Positions 53,882 through 64,000 of a stretch of DNA of 64,000 nt are shown in pieces. The stretch's first letter is position 1; every line of letters starts with the position of its first letter. Below the pieces are notes generated by a model. That model was not told where the DNA came from, searched no databases, and saw only the letters and a list, made by a program, of their open reading frames with translations. A program made the position numbers and the translations under genes. This stretch comes from Eremomyces bilateralis CBS 781.70 (lineage: Eukaryota > Ascomycota > Dothideomycetes > Eremomycetales > Eremomycetaceae), in contig NW_022985089.1 of the NCBI RefSeq assembly GCF_010015585.1, positions 15,812-79,811 on the forward strand, in the 5' to 3' direction.

Positions 53882-56176
53882 GTCAACTTTTACGCAGTTT
53901 TCACTCTAGAATGCGTATAATCTTTCAAAAGTGCAGAGGAGTCGCTAACCTTTAAAAGGAGGGAGTAGGGAGTAGCGAAACCTTTATGCCGGGAACCAGG
54001 CTCGCCTTGTTCATCTAGCTCACCCAAGCGGACCATCCGCTAGCTCCGGCTCGGCGCTTCTAAATCGGACCTTGCGAGAAGAGTGAGCCTGATAGGGCCG
54101 AGGCCATTAATTCAATCAAAGGGGTAGGAGGCATGAAACGCCCTCGCCTGCCCTAGACGAGCATACCCACTTCCTGGAGTACTTGCAGCAGCCTCCCAAG
54201 TAGAAGGATTGAACAAACATGCGAAGCTGAAGCGCAGAAAGCCAATCAAGCATAATACCGCCTCCTCGCCCATCTGCCAGAGCGAAGGAGGCTGAGCTGA
54301 CGTGTCCCCTTCTCGATTCTGAATTGCACCATTGCAGCCTTTCAACGAGGCACGCATTGTGCCTTCGGTCCCTGAAGAATCGCGCGTTTCAAGCGGCGCG
54401 AAAGCCCTCGTCATGCGATGATGTAACATGGAGCTCTAAGCCTCCGAACTTGCCGCTTCCAAAGGCGGCTCGGAAAATGGACGCTCAATCTTGGACCGGA
54501 ACAAGAGCTCCGTTCGCGCGAATCCACCATTCTAGGGTATTCCATCCGATAATCTCCCTCTTAACGAAGGGACGAGCGCGTAATCCGACACGTCGTCCCT
54601 AGCGTTCAGCCATACAATGGCCGGAGATACATAACGCATAAACGGCGACGTATGAATTGGTTCGTATTCGGTCATATGCGCTCTCTTAGGAAACTAAGTC
54701 CGAGATTCGCGCCTGATGGTGGTGCGGCCTTTCTGGGGTAGAACCGTGATCATGCTGTGTGTCTGCTGACAGCGTCATCATTCCATAACGTCCCAGATTT
54801 GGAGCGAGTCCCTCCGCCCCTTTCAATCCCCTGCACTCCAACCATACCTATCCTCTCGACCACTCCAGCTGCTGCCTAGGCGAGATGAGTAGGTCTTTCT
54901 TGGAGATCCTTCGGGATCGCCGAGTGTCAGATGGATTCCCAACTCACCAACCACTTCCAGGAAGCCAAGGAGCTAAAGATGGAAGCGTACCATGCGTGTG
55001 CCTCTCGCCGCCTCACCGTCTCACCGTCTCGCCCTATCACCCTCTCGTGGCCCTCCTTGAGCATGAACGCGACCGCCATTGCTCGCCTCGCCCTTGCCTT
55101 GCTTTTCCTCCCCCACATGCACCTCATCTAGACCGGCTCAGCCCACGAGCCCGGCAATGCCACGTAGGCAGCAAAGCGACCAAAATAATGATACAGGGAT
55201 CTAGGATCGATATAAGCCGTGGACCTTGTGACCGACTTCCATGACTCGGATTGAGGATGACGGTGGACTGAGGCGCTGGACTCGGCGTGACCGAACGGGA
55301 TCAGCGGCCCCCAATGCCGGGGTGTATGTGGGCCACCCCGAGCTCGCGAGAAGGACGTGAGCGAGATGGTCGGCCATCTGCTGAACTTGGGCAGGAGCGT
55401 GGAGAGGGAGGAGGTTGGATTCGGATTCTGGGAGATGGTCAGTCTCACGCTCGAGAGGGAGAGAAACGGTCTAGGGAAACGGGAGGTGTACCTGGTAATC
55501 CAGGCAGACGAGCTCCTCCAGAATGAAATGACCAGCAGAAGGGACTGCAGCGCTGTATAGAGAGAGTGCAACACTTGGGACGGCGATCCGGAGGGAGTGC
55601 GGCGGCTAAGGAACGCAGCGAAACCAGAGACGCAGGGGGAGCAGGGAGCAAGCGAAGAATGAAGAGCGGTCGTAGATTCTCGGTGGCCGCAGTTGTTGAG
55701 GGGTTTGAGAGGAGAGGGGAAGGGGAAGAAGACGAGAGCGACGAAATAAAACGGCAGAAGAAGGAATGGTGGAATGCGCGTTTTATATGTGACGTCGAAG
55801 CAGGCGGATTGGGCAGAGCAGCCGGAAAATCTTCGGACCATGGGAATCGACCAATGAGCGTGCACGGTTGGCAAGCCTGCCATTCTGGAGGCCGATATGC
55901 CGTCGTCTCTTTTACTAGTAAAATGAGCTGGGCCACTCGCTTGTATGGGCCACTCGCTTGTGGAATACGTTAGTTAACTTAACTTAACTAACTAACTAAC
56001 TTAGTTAGTTAACTAGTTAACTTAAGTTAGTTATTACTTTCTGACTTTGGGGATCAGACTCCAGTCTTGACTTCTTCACGTCCATCCAGGCTTGTGAATA
56101 CCAGTATATTATGATAATATTAGCATTCTGCTTGGAAAAATTAAAATGGTGGTTTAATCTGCAGCCTATTAAGGTC
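53882..56176. other. GC-rich intergenic region with palindromic tract
   Basis: Open frames overlap on both strands here, mostly because of high GC, with no motifs or splice support. A 17-bp unit is duplicated at 55930-55962 and a TTAGTTAAC-type quasi-palindrome lies at 55970-56034. Nothing else is called. Confidence 0.5.
55970..56034. repeat. TTAGTTAAC-type quasi-palindromic low-complexity tract
   Basis: Composed of TAAC/GTTA tetranucleotides in which the left half (AACTTAACTAACTAAC) is roughly inverted in the right half (GTTAGTTAACTAGTTAAC). It ends about 140 bp before the 3' end of the HET gene. Confidence 0.75.
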
Positions 56177-58510
56177 TCAAATAATTGTAATGGTATATTT
56201 ATGGCCTCCGTCTCCATCACGACGAAAATCGATCCCCTCCTCTTCCGCTCTAGAGTCGAACCATCGAAGACCTGCCTCAACAACATCCACAGCTTCCGGG
56301 CCCAACGCATGGAATACCCCCCAGCGCCGATATTGTCCACGTGGACCACATGCCTCCAACATAAGGCCGTGAAAATATGGGTCTCCGTTCAAGTCGGTAT
56401 CGAGTATTGGCAGACAATACAAGTTGTTGTGTTTAAAGGGCATCTTGAAACCGTGGATACTCTGCCTATCCATATAGCAGACAATATTGGCGGGCATCAA
56501 ACAATCCGCCCAAACAACCACTTGAAAATTCGGGCAGCCCACTCTCATTCGGAAGAGCCTCCCCTCGAGACAGACCGACCCGCCTTTGATCCGACCGAAG
56601 GCGTTTTCTCCTTCTAGCTCAACCCTAACACTCTTTATCGTAATGATTGCGGCGCGTCGACCCTCGGATTTATCATTGCTGACACCCTTGATTTTGCCAT
56701 TGACAGACGCCCAGGACCAAGAAGGGGCAAGGTATTGTTTCGGTTTCGAACTTTGGGAGTCGTCGCAGTACCACAGCAGTTGATATTCGAAATAACGACG
56801 CCAGAGCCCAGCGAGATAGGAATCCCCTAGTGCTCGATGCATCGCCTCTGCAACGCCTCCGATAGCGATTAGCTTATCGGTCTCGCGTTTTAAGCCAGCT
56901 TTTGTGTACCGCTCTACAATAGAGTTCCACAAATCATGTGCCACAATATCAAGTATTTTGGAGGAAACCATATCCAGGTCATGTGCGCTCTCATCCAAAA
57001 CGCTCTTATACGTCACTGTTAGCGCCTGGTCTATACTCGTCAGGGACCGGCTCTCAACACAGGGTGGAACTCCGAAAGGAAATGACTCGCATGCAAGGGA
57101 CTCATTGCATTCCCAGAAAACCTGCGTGGAAGCAAAATGGAGGATACGGGGTGCTAGTAATCGTTCTTGGCAAACCCAAGCCCTTTGGTTGAGAGGACCA
57201 CGCTCGACCTCTCTCTCCCACAACTGGTTATCGACGACATTGTGGGTAGACTTTCCTACTCTGACACGTAGAGGGTGAAGCGGGCGAGTATCGCGCGGTC
57301 TAAAGAGCCCCCCTGAGCCGTCCTTGGAGGCTGTGGCAGCGAGGTTGCAAGCTGAGTTCGAATACACCTGGCACATCTGAGCAGACTCTCTTCGCCAGTC
57401 CTCGTCAGAGTCAGAGTCTTGAATTATGCAGAGCGCATCAATCCATATATACTGGAACCCTAGTTCCTTGGTAATGATCAAGGCATCTTGAAATGATTTA
57501 GAGAGCTCCTTGAACCGGATGGATGTCATCATGTTTGTCAAGTCCCGTTGGAGTAGTCGTTTTGGGATATTTTCACCCCAGCAATGGCTCAGGGTCAAGT
57601 ATGGAGGTATTCCATCTATATCTGCTGAAATCCGAAGACGAGGCTGAATGTGTGCAGTGGTACCGACATCGACTAGCCTTGTAGGGAGTACAAAACCATT
57701 CTCGGCTCCTCGTAGACTCTTCAGGCATCGAGTATGGTACTTCGTACAGGTGGCTAACCAGCTCTGGGCTAGAGATATGGTCACAGGGGACCTGGTGGAT
57801 GACTTCAAACGCCGCGCATGTGCAGATAGGCCTTCGAAGCAAGGTTCTAAATTTAAATTAGCGTAGGATTTCCGTGAGAATAAAGCAAGTCAAGTACCAC
57901 CTGTGGACTCAGATAGATCGAGATGCTTGATTGCATGACCATTTAGTTCAAAATCATCATCATCATCCTGCCGGACTAACTTCCACGGAAGGAAGTAACG
58001 GAGTTCTAGGCTGAGTGATTCTACCCCAGCGAATTCGATAAGAGCTGCCGCGTAGTCGATCTTGAAACGCGACTGGTCCTCACCCATGATATCGAGAATC
58101 TGTTCGGTTTTATCGGTACTGTATCGGTGTCGGCGCATCAGGTCTCTCGTCTCTTTGGTAAGGGTTCCCAAGAACAGCAAGCATAGGGGACAATCCTTTC
58201 CCATAGTGTCTTCGTGCAATTCAGTGGATTGGATTAGATTTTCAGAGTAGAATTCCTCTCCTGCTGGGCGTCTGATTTTCCCACATCGTCGGAGTATTTT
58301 CCTGCACCTTGAGCACAGTGCGCGGTTGGAATACCTCTCGCGGAGCCGATACACAAGCCCTCTCGCCCTGGAAACCGGTATAATCTTCCTGGGTTCAGAC
58401 GAAGAGCTACAGAAGCTTACGTCTTTGCCTGACATTTTTGCGATGAACTCAGCCAGCGCGACCGGAGGCGACCTGCGACGGTCTTGGACAACGGAGAAAG
58501 TATATGCCAA
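56177..58510 (-). CDS. HET-domain protein with Cys-rich N-terminal region
   Basis: Exons 57901-58510 and 56177-57846 with a 54-nt intron (GTGGTA...TTTAG) give 759 aa. The N-terminal 200 residues hold LCSRCRKILRRCG and KDCPLCLLFLG, a two-part Cys motif common in front of HET domains. The HET domain begins at about residue 285 with YLTLSHCWGE, then YIWIDALCIIQDSDSDEDW, VYSNSACNLAATASKDG and LNQRAWVCQERLLAPRILHF. After it comes WYCDDSQSS...YLAPSWSWASV, usual for this subfamily. All HET signatures are intact. The protein resembles the large single-HET class rather than NLR-HET fusions. Confidence 0.92.
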
Positions 58511-59897
58511 GCGCAGCTATTAAAACGGCTAGCGAGACACACCCGTAAAGCGACTGGATAAACAAGTAGGAAGAAATCATCCCGCGACATGATCATAGTA
58601 GGTCAAAAAACAACGAGATCAAACTAGTCCGAAAGATCGAGGGCGACATTAATGAGGCTGTGGAGGGAGCACTCTGCCCTGACCGACCTCCATTTTGCCT
58701 CTGGAGGGCGACAGGGAGATCGTCCCAAGGTAGCGAATGCTGTAGCGGGTAAGTAACATCTTGTTCGCGTATCCAGGTATTATTCGTGGAACGGTGAAAG
58801 GCAACCATATATTCGGGATCAAGCCCCTGGCCAAAGGATGATAGGCAGGGGGCACCGCGCTTCCGAAGCGCTGTTGTGAGGGAGACCCCTGTATCCTGCA
58901 GCAAGCCGAGCGGTGGGCTGTACAGGAACAAAACTGCATAGTCAGTAATAAAGTCGTACTGACATGCATTCCAGGGTTGTTCATAATGAGCCTTGTGCCA
59001 TATAGGACTTGGTGCGAGGTGGAATAATCGTGGATCTATAGTCAAGGTGATCCTGCTTCGTAGATAACGTTGAGCCCCGAACCTATCAGTGACTTCTGTT
59101 TGTGCAAAACCAACTTCACACATTGAGGAAGAACGATCAAAATATGCCGGCGCTATACATGTTGTCGAGATATGCTGAAATATACTGTATTGTGACCGCA
59201 GCCGCAATGTAAACGTTAAGCTGGGGGCCATCGAAATGCATGAGCGGTTAGGCTACAGCAGCTCGAGCAAAAAAGTGCATCAGGTCAAGATGGGATGCCC
59301 TGTTCTTTCTGGCAGTGTCGCATTCTCCTCAACAGTTCGACGGAAAAAACTCGTAATCGCGACCTCCTATCGCCCCTGCTCTTCTGCCCTCGCACGCACT
59401 TTTCACGCGGATATTTTGAATAGAGCCCACATATACTTTAGTGGCAGAACTTCAACAGACCCGAACACTCCTGTGATTTTGAATGGTGCCAACCAACCGT
59501 GGTGTGCTTGGGACCACACCAGCTCGCTGTTTATGCTACCGGTGCATCAGTGTGGAGTGCTTGCAACAAGCTCGAATACCAAACCAGGGTAGGGCGGTCA
59601 CATCTTGGAGGAATCTTCGCCACCGACAGCAGCGCTGAGGACCACTCGAAAATCAGAGGTGATCCAGATTCCTTCTGCGGAGATAACAGAACGGAGCATA
59701 TGCCCCGCAAGCTACTGTGCTCGTCGAAGGTGACACTGCCCACAGGTGGTGTCACGGCAGTTGAATATCATAACTGGCGGATGGGTCCCGGGACGTCCGC
59801 ACTGCTGTGCTCTGATATAGGGACCACCTAAATGCAGAGCTGAGTTCGGTAGTAGCCCGAGCAACAAGTTTTTGGTCGCCTTGCCCTGTTATCCCCT
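58511..59897. other. Intergenic region
   Basis: A 212-codon minus-strand frame at 58593-59231 could be a gene but shows no motif I recognise, and plus-strand frames at 59236-59831 likewise. None is called. Confidence 0.4.
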
Positions 59898-61286
59898 TCA
59901 ATCGCGGTTCCTGTTTGGAGTCCACCGCTTGATGCAGAACTCTCTGACTTTGTACTGCCTGAGCAACCCGCCGACATCTCTATGCTCTTGGAATTCCTTT
60001 ATCACAGAAGGCTCAGGGACCTCCACGTAGGTGAGCACAAGCGTCTTGAACACATGGCTTTGGACTCTGTTGGTGCAATGCATCCGCCACCAATCTTTCG
60101 CTCTGTATCGCTTTGAGGACTGACCGTCCTCGCTATCCCAATGGACGCCTTTGTAATTGGGAACGATGACAATGGCAAACTCAGCATGAGTGAAGACCGG
60201 ACCCTTGAGATATAGCATGTAATCGCAAGCGAACTTCAGGCCTGGACGGACGACCCATCCCAGAGACCGGAAGTGATGGTAGGTAATATATTGAAGAAGG
60301 AATGGGTCGTCCGGAGAGAGTGTCTCGATAGGAGCGGGAGGGAAGTACGAGTGAGCCCGGAAGAGATTCATAAGCGAATAAGAATCCTGAGATGCTTCCG
60401 TAGCTTCGTTAGAGGATTCTAGGCCGTTTATCGCGGCTGAAGACACGGTACTGGGGACGTTGATTCGAAGTACGCCCAGTCCGTATGCGAGGAAGAATGC
60501 TTCCTCAAGGCTTAATTGGAGGTGCTCCTGGTCCAGTACTTCAATGCTGTCGGTCTGTTCGGTACTGAGAAGGGCAGCCTCGCGGCTGCTAGGAGTCGTG
60601 GATGGTGTTGTTTGCGCTGGTCCATTGTCAACCACCTGAAGAGGCGAGGTTACATCAGCGACAGGGGAGGGTTGGATATCGACTGCATCGGTTTCTTCCT
60701 TCACTGCGGTTGCGGATTGAGACTCGTTTGTTTGGTCCGCAGACGGCTCTTCTAGTATCTCGCCTCTCTCACGGCGTAGCTGATCCTCAAGGGCTTTAAG
60801 CTGTGCTCTTTGTCGGTCCAACTTGAACTTTCTCCTCTCCTTCCTTCTTTTCCCTGTCACGATCTCGCTGGTTCCCTTGAGATAAAGGCCTCTGCGATTC
60901 TTTTCCGTCTGGAGCCACGCGGGTTCCGATCGGCTTAGAGATCCCTTGCCGAAAAACCCACACTTCCACAATGCATTAATGGTTGTGGTGGCGGTGATCT
61001 GAACTGAGCGTGTTTCCGTCGAGAAGGAACCTTCATATACAGGAGAAGGAATGGATTCTGGCGTCGTGAAGAAGTGTTTGGCTAGAACTAACAAAACATG
61101 CACAACCGACAAAGGATTGGTTGTTACTGATGGTAGAGGATGGACCTTGATTGGCAACCTTTCCGAGTAGATGAGATGCATGTTAGGGCGCCCATTTCGG
61201 CGGTCAGATGGTTTGGAAACGGGACCATATCCGAGGAAGCTCGCAAGAGTGCGCCATGCTAGAGATGCCTGGGCGATAGTCGACAT
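59898..61286 (-). CDS. SEN2: tRNA-splicing endonuclease subunit SEN2-like
   Basis: Single exon, 462 aa, in the usual range for fungal Sen2. The N-terminal part has the SEN2 segment LIYSERLPIKVHPLP and ATTTINALWKCGFFGKGSLSRSEPAW. A charged, coiled helix (RRKERRKFKLDRQRAQLKALEDQLRRER) follows, and then a low-complexity linker. The C-terminal nuclease domain has YITYHHFRSLGWVVRPGLKF. It also has the catalytic triad: Tyr in MLYLKGPVFTHAEFAI at about 358, His at about 366, and Lys in SHVFKTLVLTY at about 412. SEN2 cleaves the 5' splice site of pre-tRNA. All three residues are present, so an active enzyme is likely. The shared C-terminal motif rules out the non-catalytic subunits SEN15 and SEN54. 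Confidence 0.9.
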   Translation of the reverse strand: MSTIAQASLAWRTLASFLGYGPVSKPSDRRNGRPNMHLIYSERLPIKVHPLPSVTTNPLSVVHVLLVLAKHFFTTPESIPSPVYEGSFSTETRSVQITATTTINALWKCGFFGKGSLSRSEPAWLQTEKNRRGLYLKGTSEIVTGKRRKERRKFKLDRQRAQLKALEDQLRRERGEILEEPSADQTNESQSATAVKEETDAVDIQPSPVADVTSPLQVVDNGPAQTTPSTTPSSREAALLSTEQTDSIEVLDQEHLQLSLEEAFFLAYGLGVLRINVPSTVSSAAINGLESSNEATEASQDSYSLMNLFRAHSYFPPAPIETLSPDDPFLLQYITYHHFRSLGWVVRPGLKFACDYMLYLKGPVFTHAEFAIVIVPNYKGVHWDSEDGQSSKRYRAKDWWRMHCTNRVQSHVFKTLVLTYVEVPEPSVIKEFQEHRDVGGLLRQYKVREFCIKRWTPNRNRD

Positions 61287-62276
61287 GTTGGTGGCCTCTC
61301 GCCTCTCCTAAAGAAGTTCCTGTGGCAGGTCTCGATGCTGATGATAAAAAATGTGGTATTAGAGTCCAAGTACGTGTAGCATTGTCCTCATCGATTTCAT
61401 CCAAGCTCTTCCAAGTATTCTTCAAACGGCTTGTCGAATCAACACTCAATTCAAAGTATTTGCATCGAAAGTATAACTAAACTGAGTTGGTCGTCATTGA
61501 ATTGTGCATCAAGAGAGTTCACCTGGACAGGACGGAGTCAATGAAATGAGGATTTTGTAAGGGCAATTTGACCCGGACGCTCGGACCTGCTCGCCTCCAA
61601 TTGCCCACTTTAGTGTCTCGCTGTATTACACAACATTCAATCTGGATTCACAATTGTCTGGTAAGGGCATCCTGTATTATTTCCGTGAGGGGAAGAAGGC
61701 TAGGCGGCATTTATTACCCCGGGGGAGCCAATTTCCTGGATGAGGGCCATGGCACTCAGGGGAAGACTTCGAAGTGCTTCCAGTCATCCGAACGAATCTC
61801 GTCAAAGAGGCGTGGTGAATTGCTGCTTCGTTACTTAAGCCGACAGAACACTCTAATCAAGTTCGGAGATTTAAGCAGCTAAAGCGAAGATACACCCAGC
61901 TTTGGAAATCCAGAGGGGTTGTAGCAGGCATGGGAAAGGCAGAATTGGTCAGACCATCGACCTTGTATACGACGCAATCGGCGCTTCTTATCTAAGTAAT
62001 GGCGTCCTTGGAGCTCGAGGAGTGGATGAAAGAACAAGTCATGAATTTATTGGAAGGGTTGCTTATTCGATTGGAGATTATCTTCAGGTCTTGATATATG
62101 GAAATCTGACGAACACCTTTCCCTTGCGGGTTTCGGCTGAAGCATATCCAAATCGGAATGGTATTCCATATACATGTTTACCGCGCCTTCGAAACCCCCT
62201 GTAAATGGATTTTATTATAGCAACCCGTTCCGAATGTATCCTTTCCCCCTCCTGCGTTCTGCTGGGGTGTCTCCAC
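61287..62276. other. Intergenic region
   Basis: No gene, tRNA or repeat was identified; a few short frames lack motifs. Confidence 0.5.
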
Positions 62277-63051
62277 CTACTTGTTCATCTGGTTCTCTCT
62301 GTGCTTTTGGTACAGTTGCTGGTACTCGGGCGTCGTATCCCCAATCAAATTACTCGCTAGACTCAAGCCACTCCATTTGGGGAGCCTATCATTGATATCG
62401 ACAGCCCGAGCGCCGTAGAACATATGGCACCTATGTGAGTGTTAGCCCCTCCCTGGTCCGACAGCATTGGACGGCATATACCTTGGCCTAAAGTTGGGTC
62501 TGTCTTTCTCGTCCATCTTGATCAAGGATGGGAACAAGAGGATCATGTTTCGGCCCTCGTCCATAATGGGAGTGTGGCAGAACGCGCAGCGGACTTTGCA
62601 GGGGAGTTTGTGATCGGCGGTCTTTGTGCTCGGGTCGTACCATTCGAGGTTATGGTGGCCGTGGACGAAATTGATGTCGTCCTTATGAAAGATTGCCGCC
62701 CATTGAAAGGGTGCCCCTGCATCGCTACGATTAGTTTGAGTCGCAGCTCTCGGCGGGCGAGCACTTACCGTGCTGGGTCTGGCAGGTGCTGCAATGACAG
62801 AACTTGACATCCAACGGCTTCTCTCGTGACAGTTGGTATTTCACTTCTCCACAATGGCATTCCCCCTCGTAGCGGGCAATGAAGTTCTCGCTTGGTTCAC
62901 GGGCTCGATATGGTGTCTTCTTTTTCCAGGCATTGATTCCCTCTGTGTTTTTGTCCGCTGAAATAGCATGCTGCATAGCCGTGGCCTCCGGTCGCTCGTA
63001 GTTCCCTAGCTCTAGGTGGTGGTCACTCCTGTCCGATCCTCTCGGTGCCAT
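62277..63051 (-). CDS. GFA (CENP-V/S-hydroxymethylglutathione synthase-type) domain protein
   Basis: Three exons (62769-63051, 62482-62716, 62277-62430) with introns of 51-52 nt give 223 aa. The metal-binding set is YEGECHCGEVKYQL at about residue 64, FCHCSTCQTQHG at about 85 (completed across the first splice), and CKVRCAFCHTPIM at about 140. The second splice leads to CHMFYGARAVDINDRLPKWSGL, the usual GFA C-terminal strand. The C-x-C, C-x2-C and C-x2-C pattern is intact for zinc binding. In bacteria GFA proteins handle glutathione-formaldehyde adducts; fungal members are mostly of unknown substrate, so the function is tentative. Confidence 0.9.
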
Positions 63052-64000
63052 GGTAGTAGAGAAAGTGCACTGGTTTTAGATCTGGGATGGAGCAGTACCG
63101 CGAGAGACCGAACCGAAGAAGGGGATGACGTCGGAGGGCTGAAGTAGCTAGCGGATCTGTACGGACGTAAGCCGTTTCAGGGTAGCAGTTCAGTCTGGGC
63201 AACAGTATTGAGAAAGCAAATGATTTGAAGAAAATGAAAACCTTTCGGCCATTCGAATCATATGAGCTAGATCAACCATGGTCTTGCTTTTCTGCACAGC
63301 ACACCGCGTGTCGCTGCGATGACTCCCCGCACTTCAGCAGGGCTGCAGGGGGTGAGGGCACACGCGAATGATACGACGCGAGGAATCACGCTGGCACGTG
63401 ATATCCTCCCCTAATTCCGGCCTTCCAGGTGCCCCGAATACGAGCGGGATGCTATGCTGATTCGGAGCGCCGATATTCGGTGCATGCGAAGTCCAGTGAC
63501 GGCAGCCATTGCATGCAAGGACGCAAGGAGCCTTGTTTGATACTGGAAGACAGGTCGTGGCATGACTAAGATCTACTTAGAATGTCTGTTTCAGGAATTT
63601 GAGACTGAGTCTACTGCATATTAAGGTGCTGGTGTATTTACCAGGTAAGGAGGTATGCCTGTGCTACGGCGGCCGTCCACATGAAACCACGCTCATCCAA
63701 AGTCGTAAGAATGCCCACAGTATGCTGCCGGTTATGCTGCTTTTGTAACGAATCAATATCCAGAACCCTATCTCCCCTGCAAATCCCGGTATCGCAACCT
63801 GACCGGATATCCCCTAATTGCGAGGGTTTCCACTACTGGCCACGTAGAACGATCGTATGTTCTCATTACCTCAACAGGCGCTCGGCTTCTTTGGTCGGAA
63901 GACCGAAGACATTCATCAAATAATCAAGTCTGTCATAAGCATCAGTAACAGTCGACAGCAAAGGGAGAAGGGCCGTACTTCGTATCACGCGCGACTCGTT
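63052..64000. other. Intergenic region at the right edge
   Basis: Promoter side of the GFA gene. No further gene is supported; an 80-codon frame at 63681-63923 has no motifs. Confidence 0.5.

Noticed and set aside
54885-55973. Overlapping long open frames on both strands
   Set aside because: High GC content leaves many frames open; none shows domain motifs, and they contradict one another on strand and frame.
58593-59231. 212-codon minus-strand frame as a gene
   Set aside because: Possible, but no recognisable features, no splice support and no family resemblance, so left uncalled.
61287-62276. 5S rRNA or tRNA genes in the SEN2-GFA spacer and elsewhere
   Set aside because: No GGTTCGAAT-type T-arm with matching acceptor stem and no 5S-like start or internal box was found on either strand.

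Overview
The window looks like a filamentous ascomycete (Pezizomycotina) chromosome segment. The coding genes are split by many 44-64 nt introns with fungal GTAAGT-type donors and CTAAC-like branch sites. The gene content also fits: two HET-domain proteins, a patatin/NB-ARC/TPR NLR-like protein, two PF17111-type (HeLo-like) N-terminal-domain proteins, a BCS1-like AAA ATPase, an APH-fold kinase, and fungus-specific families resembling DUF7924, DUF7587 and DUF7770. No organism can be named from sequence alone. Most of the window reads as an accessory, self/non-self-recognition type region. Only three housekeeping-type genes stand out: an RPA12-like Pol I subunit, a SEN2-like tRNA-splicing endonuclease and a GFA-domain protein, the last two at the right end.

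Layout. 0-9.5 kb: the NLR-like gene (runs off the left edge), a gene-poor stretch with a perfect 20-bp-arm hairpin, a short P450, tandem duplications and a nucleotidyltransferase-like gene. 9.5-15 kb: an essentially full-length RNase H-bearing LINE with a 13-bp target duplication, a (CT)n tail and one frameshift. 15-23 kb: a small conserved fungal protein, a HET protein, a DUF7587-like gene, a kinase-like remnant split by a 1.46-kb DDE transposon, and a tiny MADS-like gene. 23-32.5 kb: a run of small unassigned multi-exon genes (one with a decayed partial duplicate), a C2H2 protein, and an RPA12-like gene whose start codon lies inside a perfect palindrome. 33-38.8 kb: a roughly 109-bp repeat ladder with an inverted terminal copy, a DUF7924-like gene with a PD-(D/E)XK-like signature, a CK1-type kinase and a BCS1-like ATPase. 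39-48 kb: small unassigned genes, an APH-fold protein, a DUF7770-like protein, a C2H2 pseudogene, and inverted pairs of low-complexity DNA. 48-54 kb: a tail-to-tail pair of PF17111-type paralogues and a SANT/Myb-like protein. 56-64 kb: a large HET protein, SEN2 and the GFA protein.

The least expected signal is DNA architecture. There are three near-loopless perfect palindromes with unrelated sequences, two of them in the 5' ends of genes. There is also a four-copy dispersed repeat carrying a palindromic core, and three cases of low-complexity DNA arranged as inverted pairs. Exon structures below were worked out by reading frames, splice signals and family expectation; no alignment or search was run.
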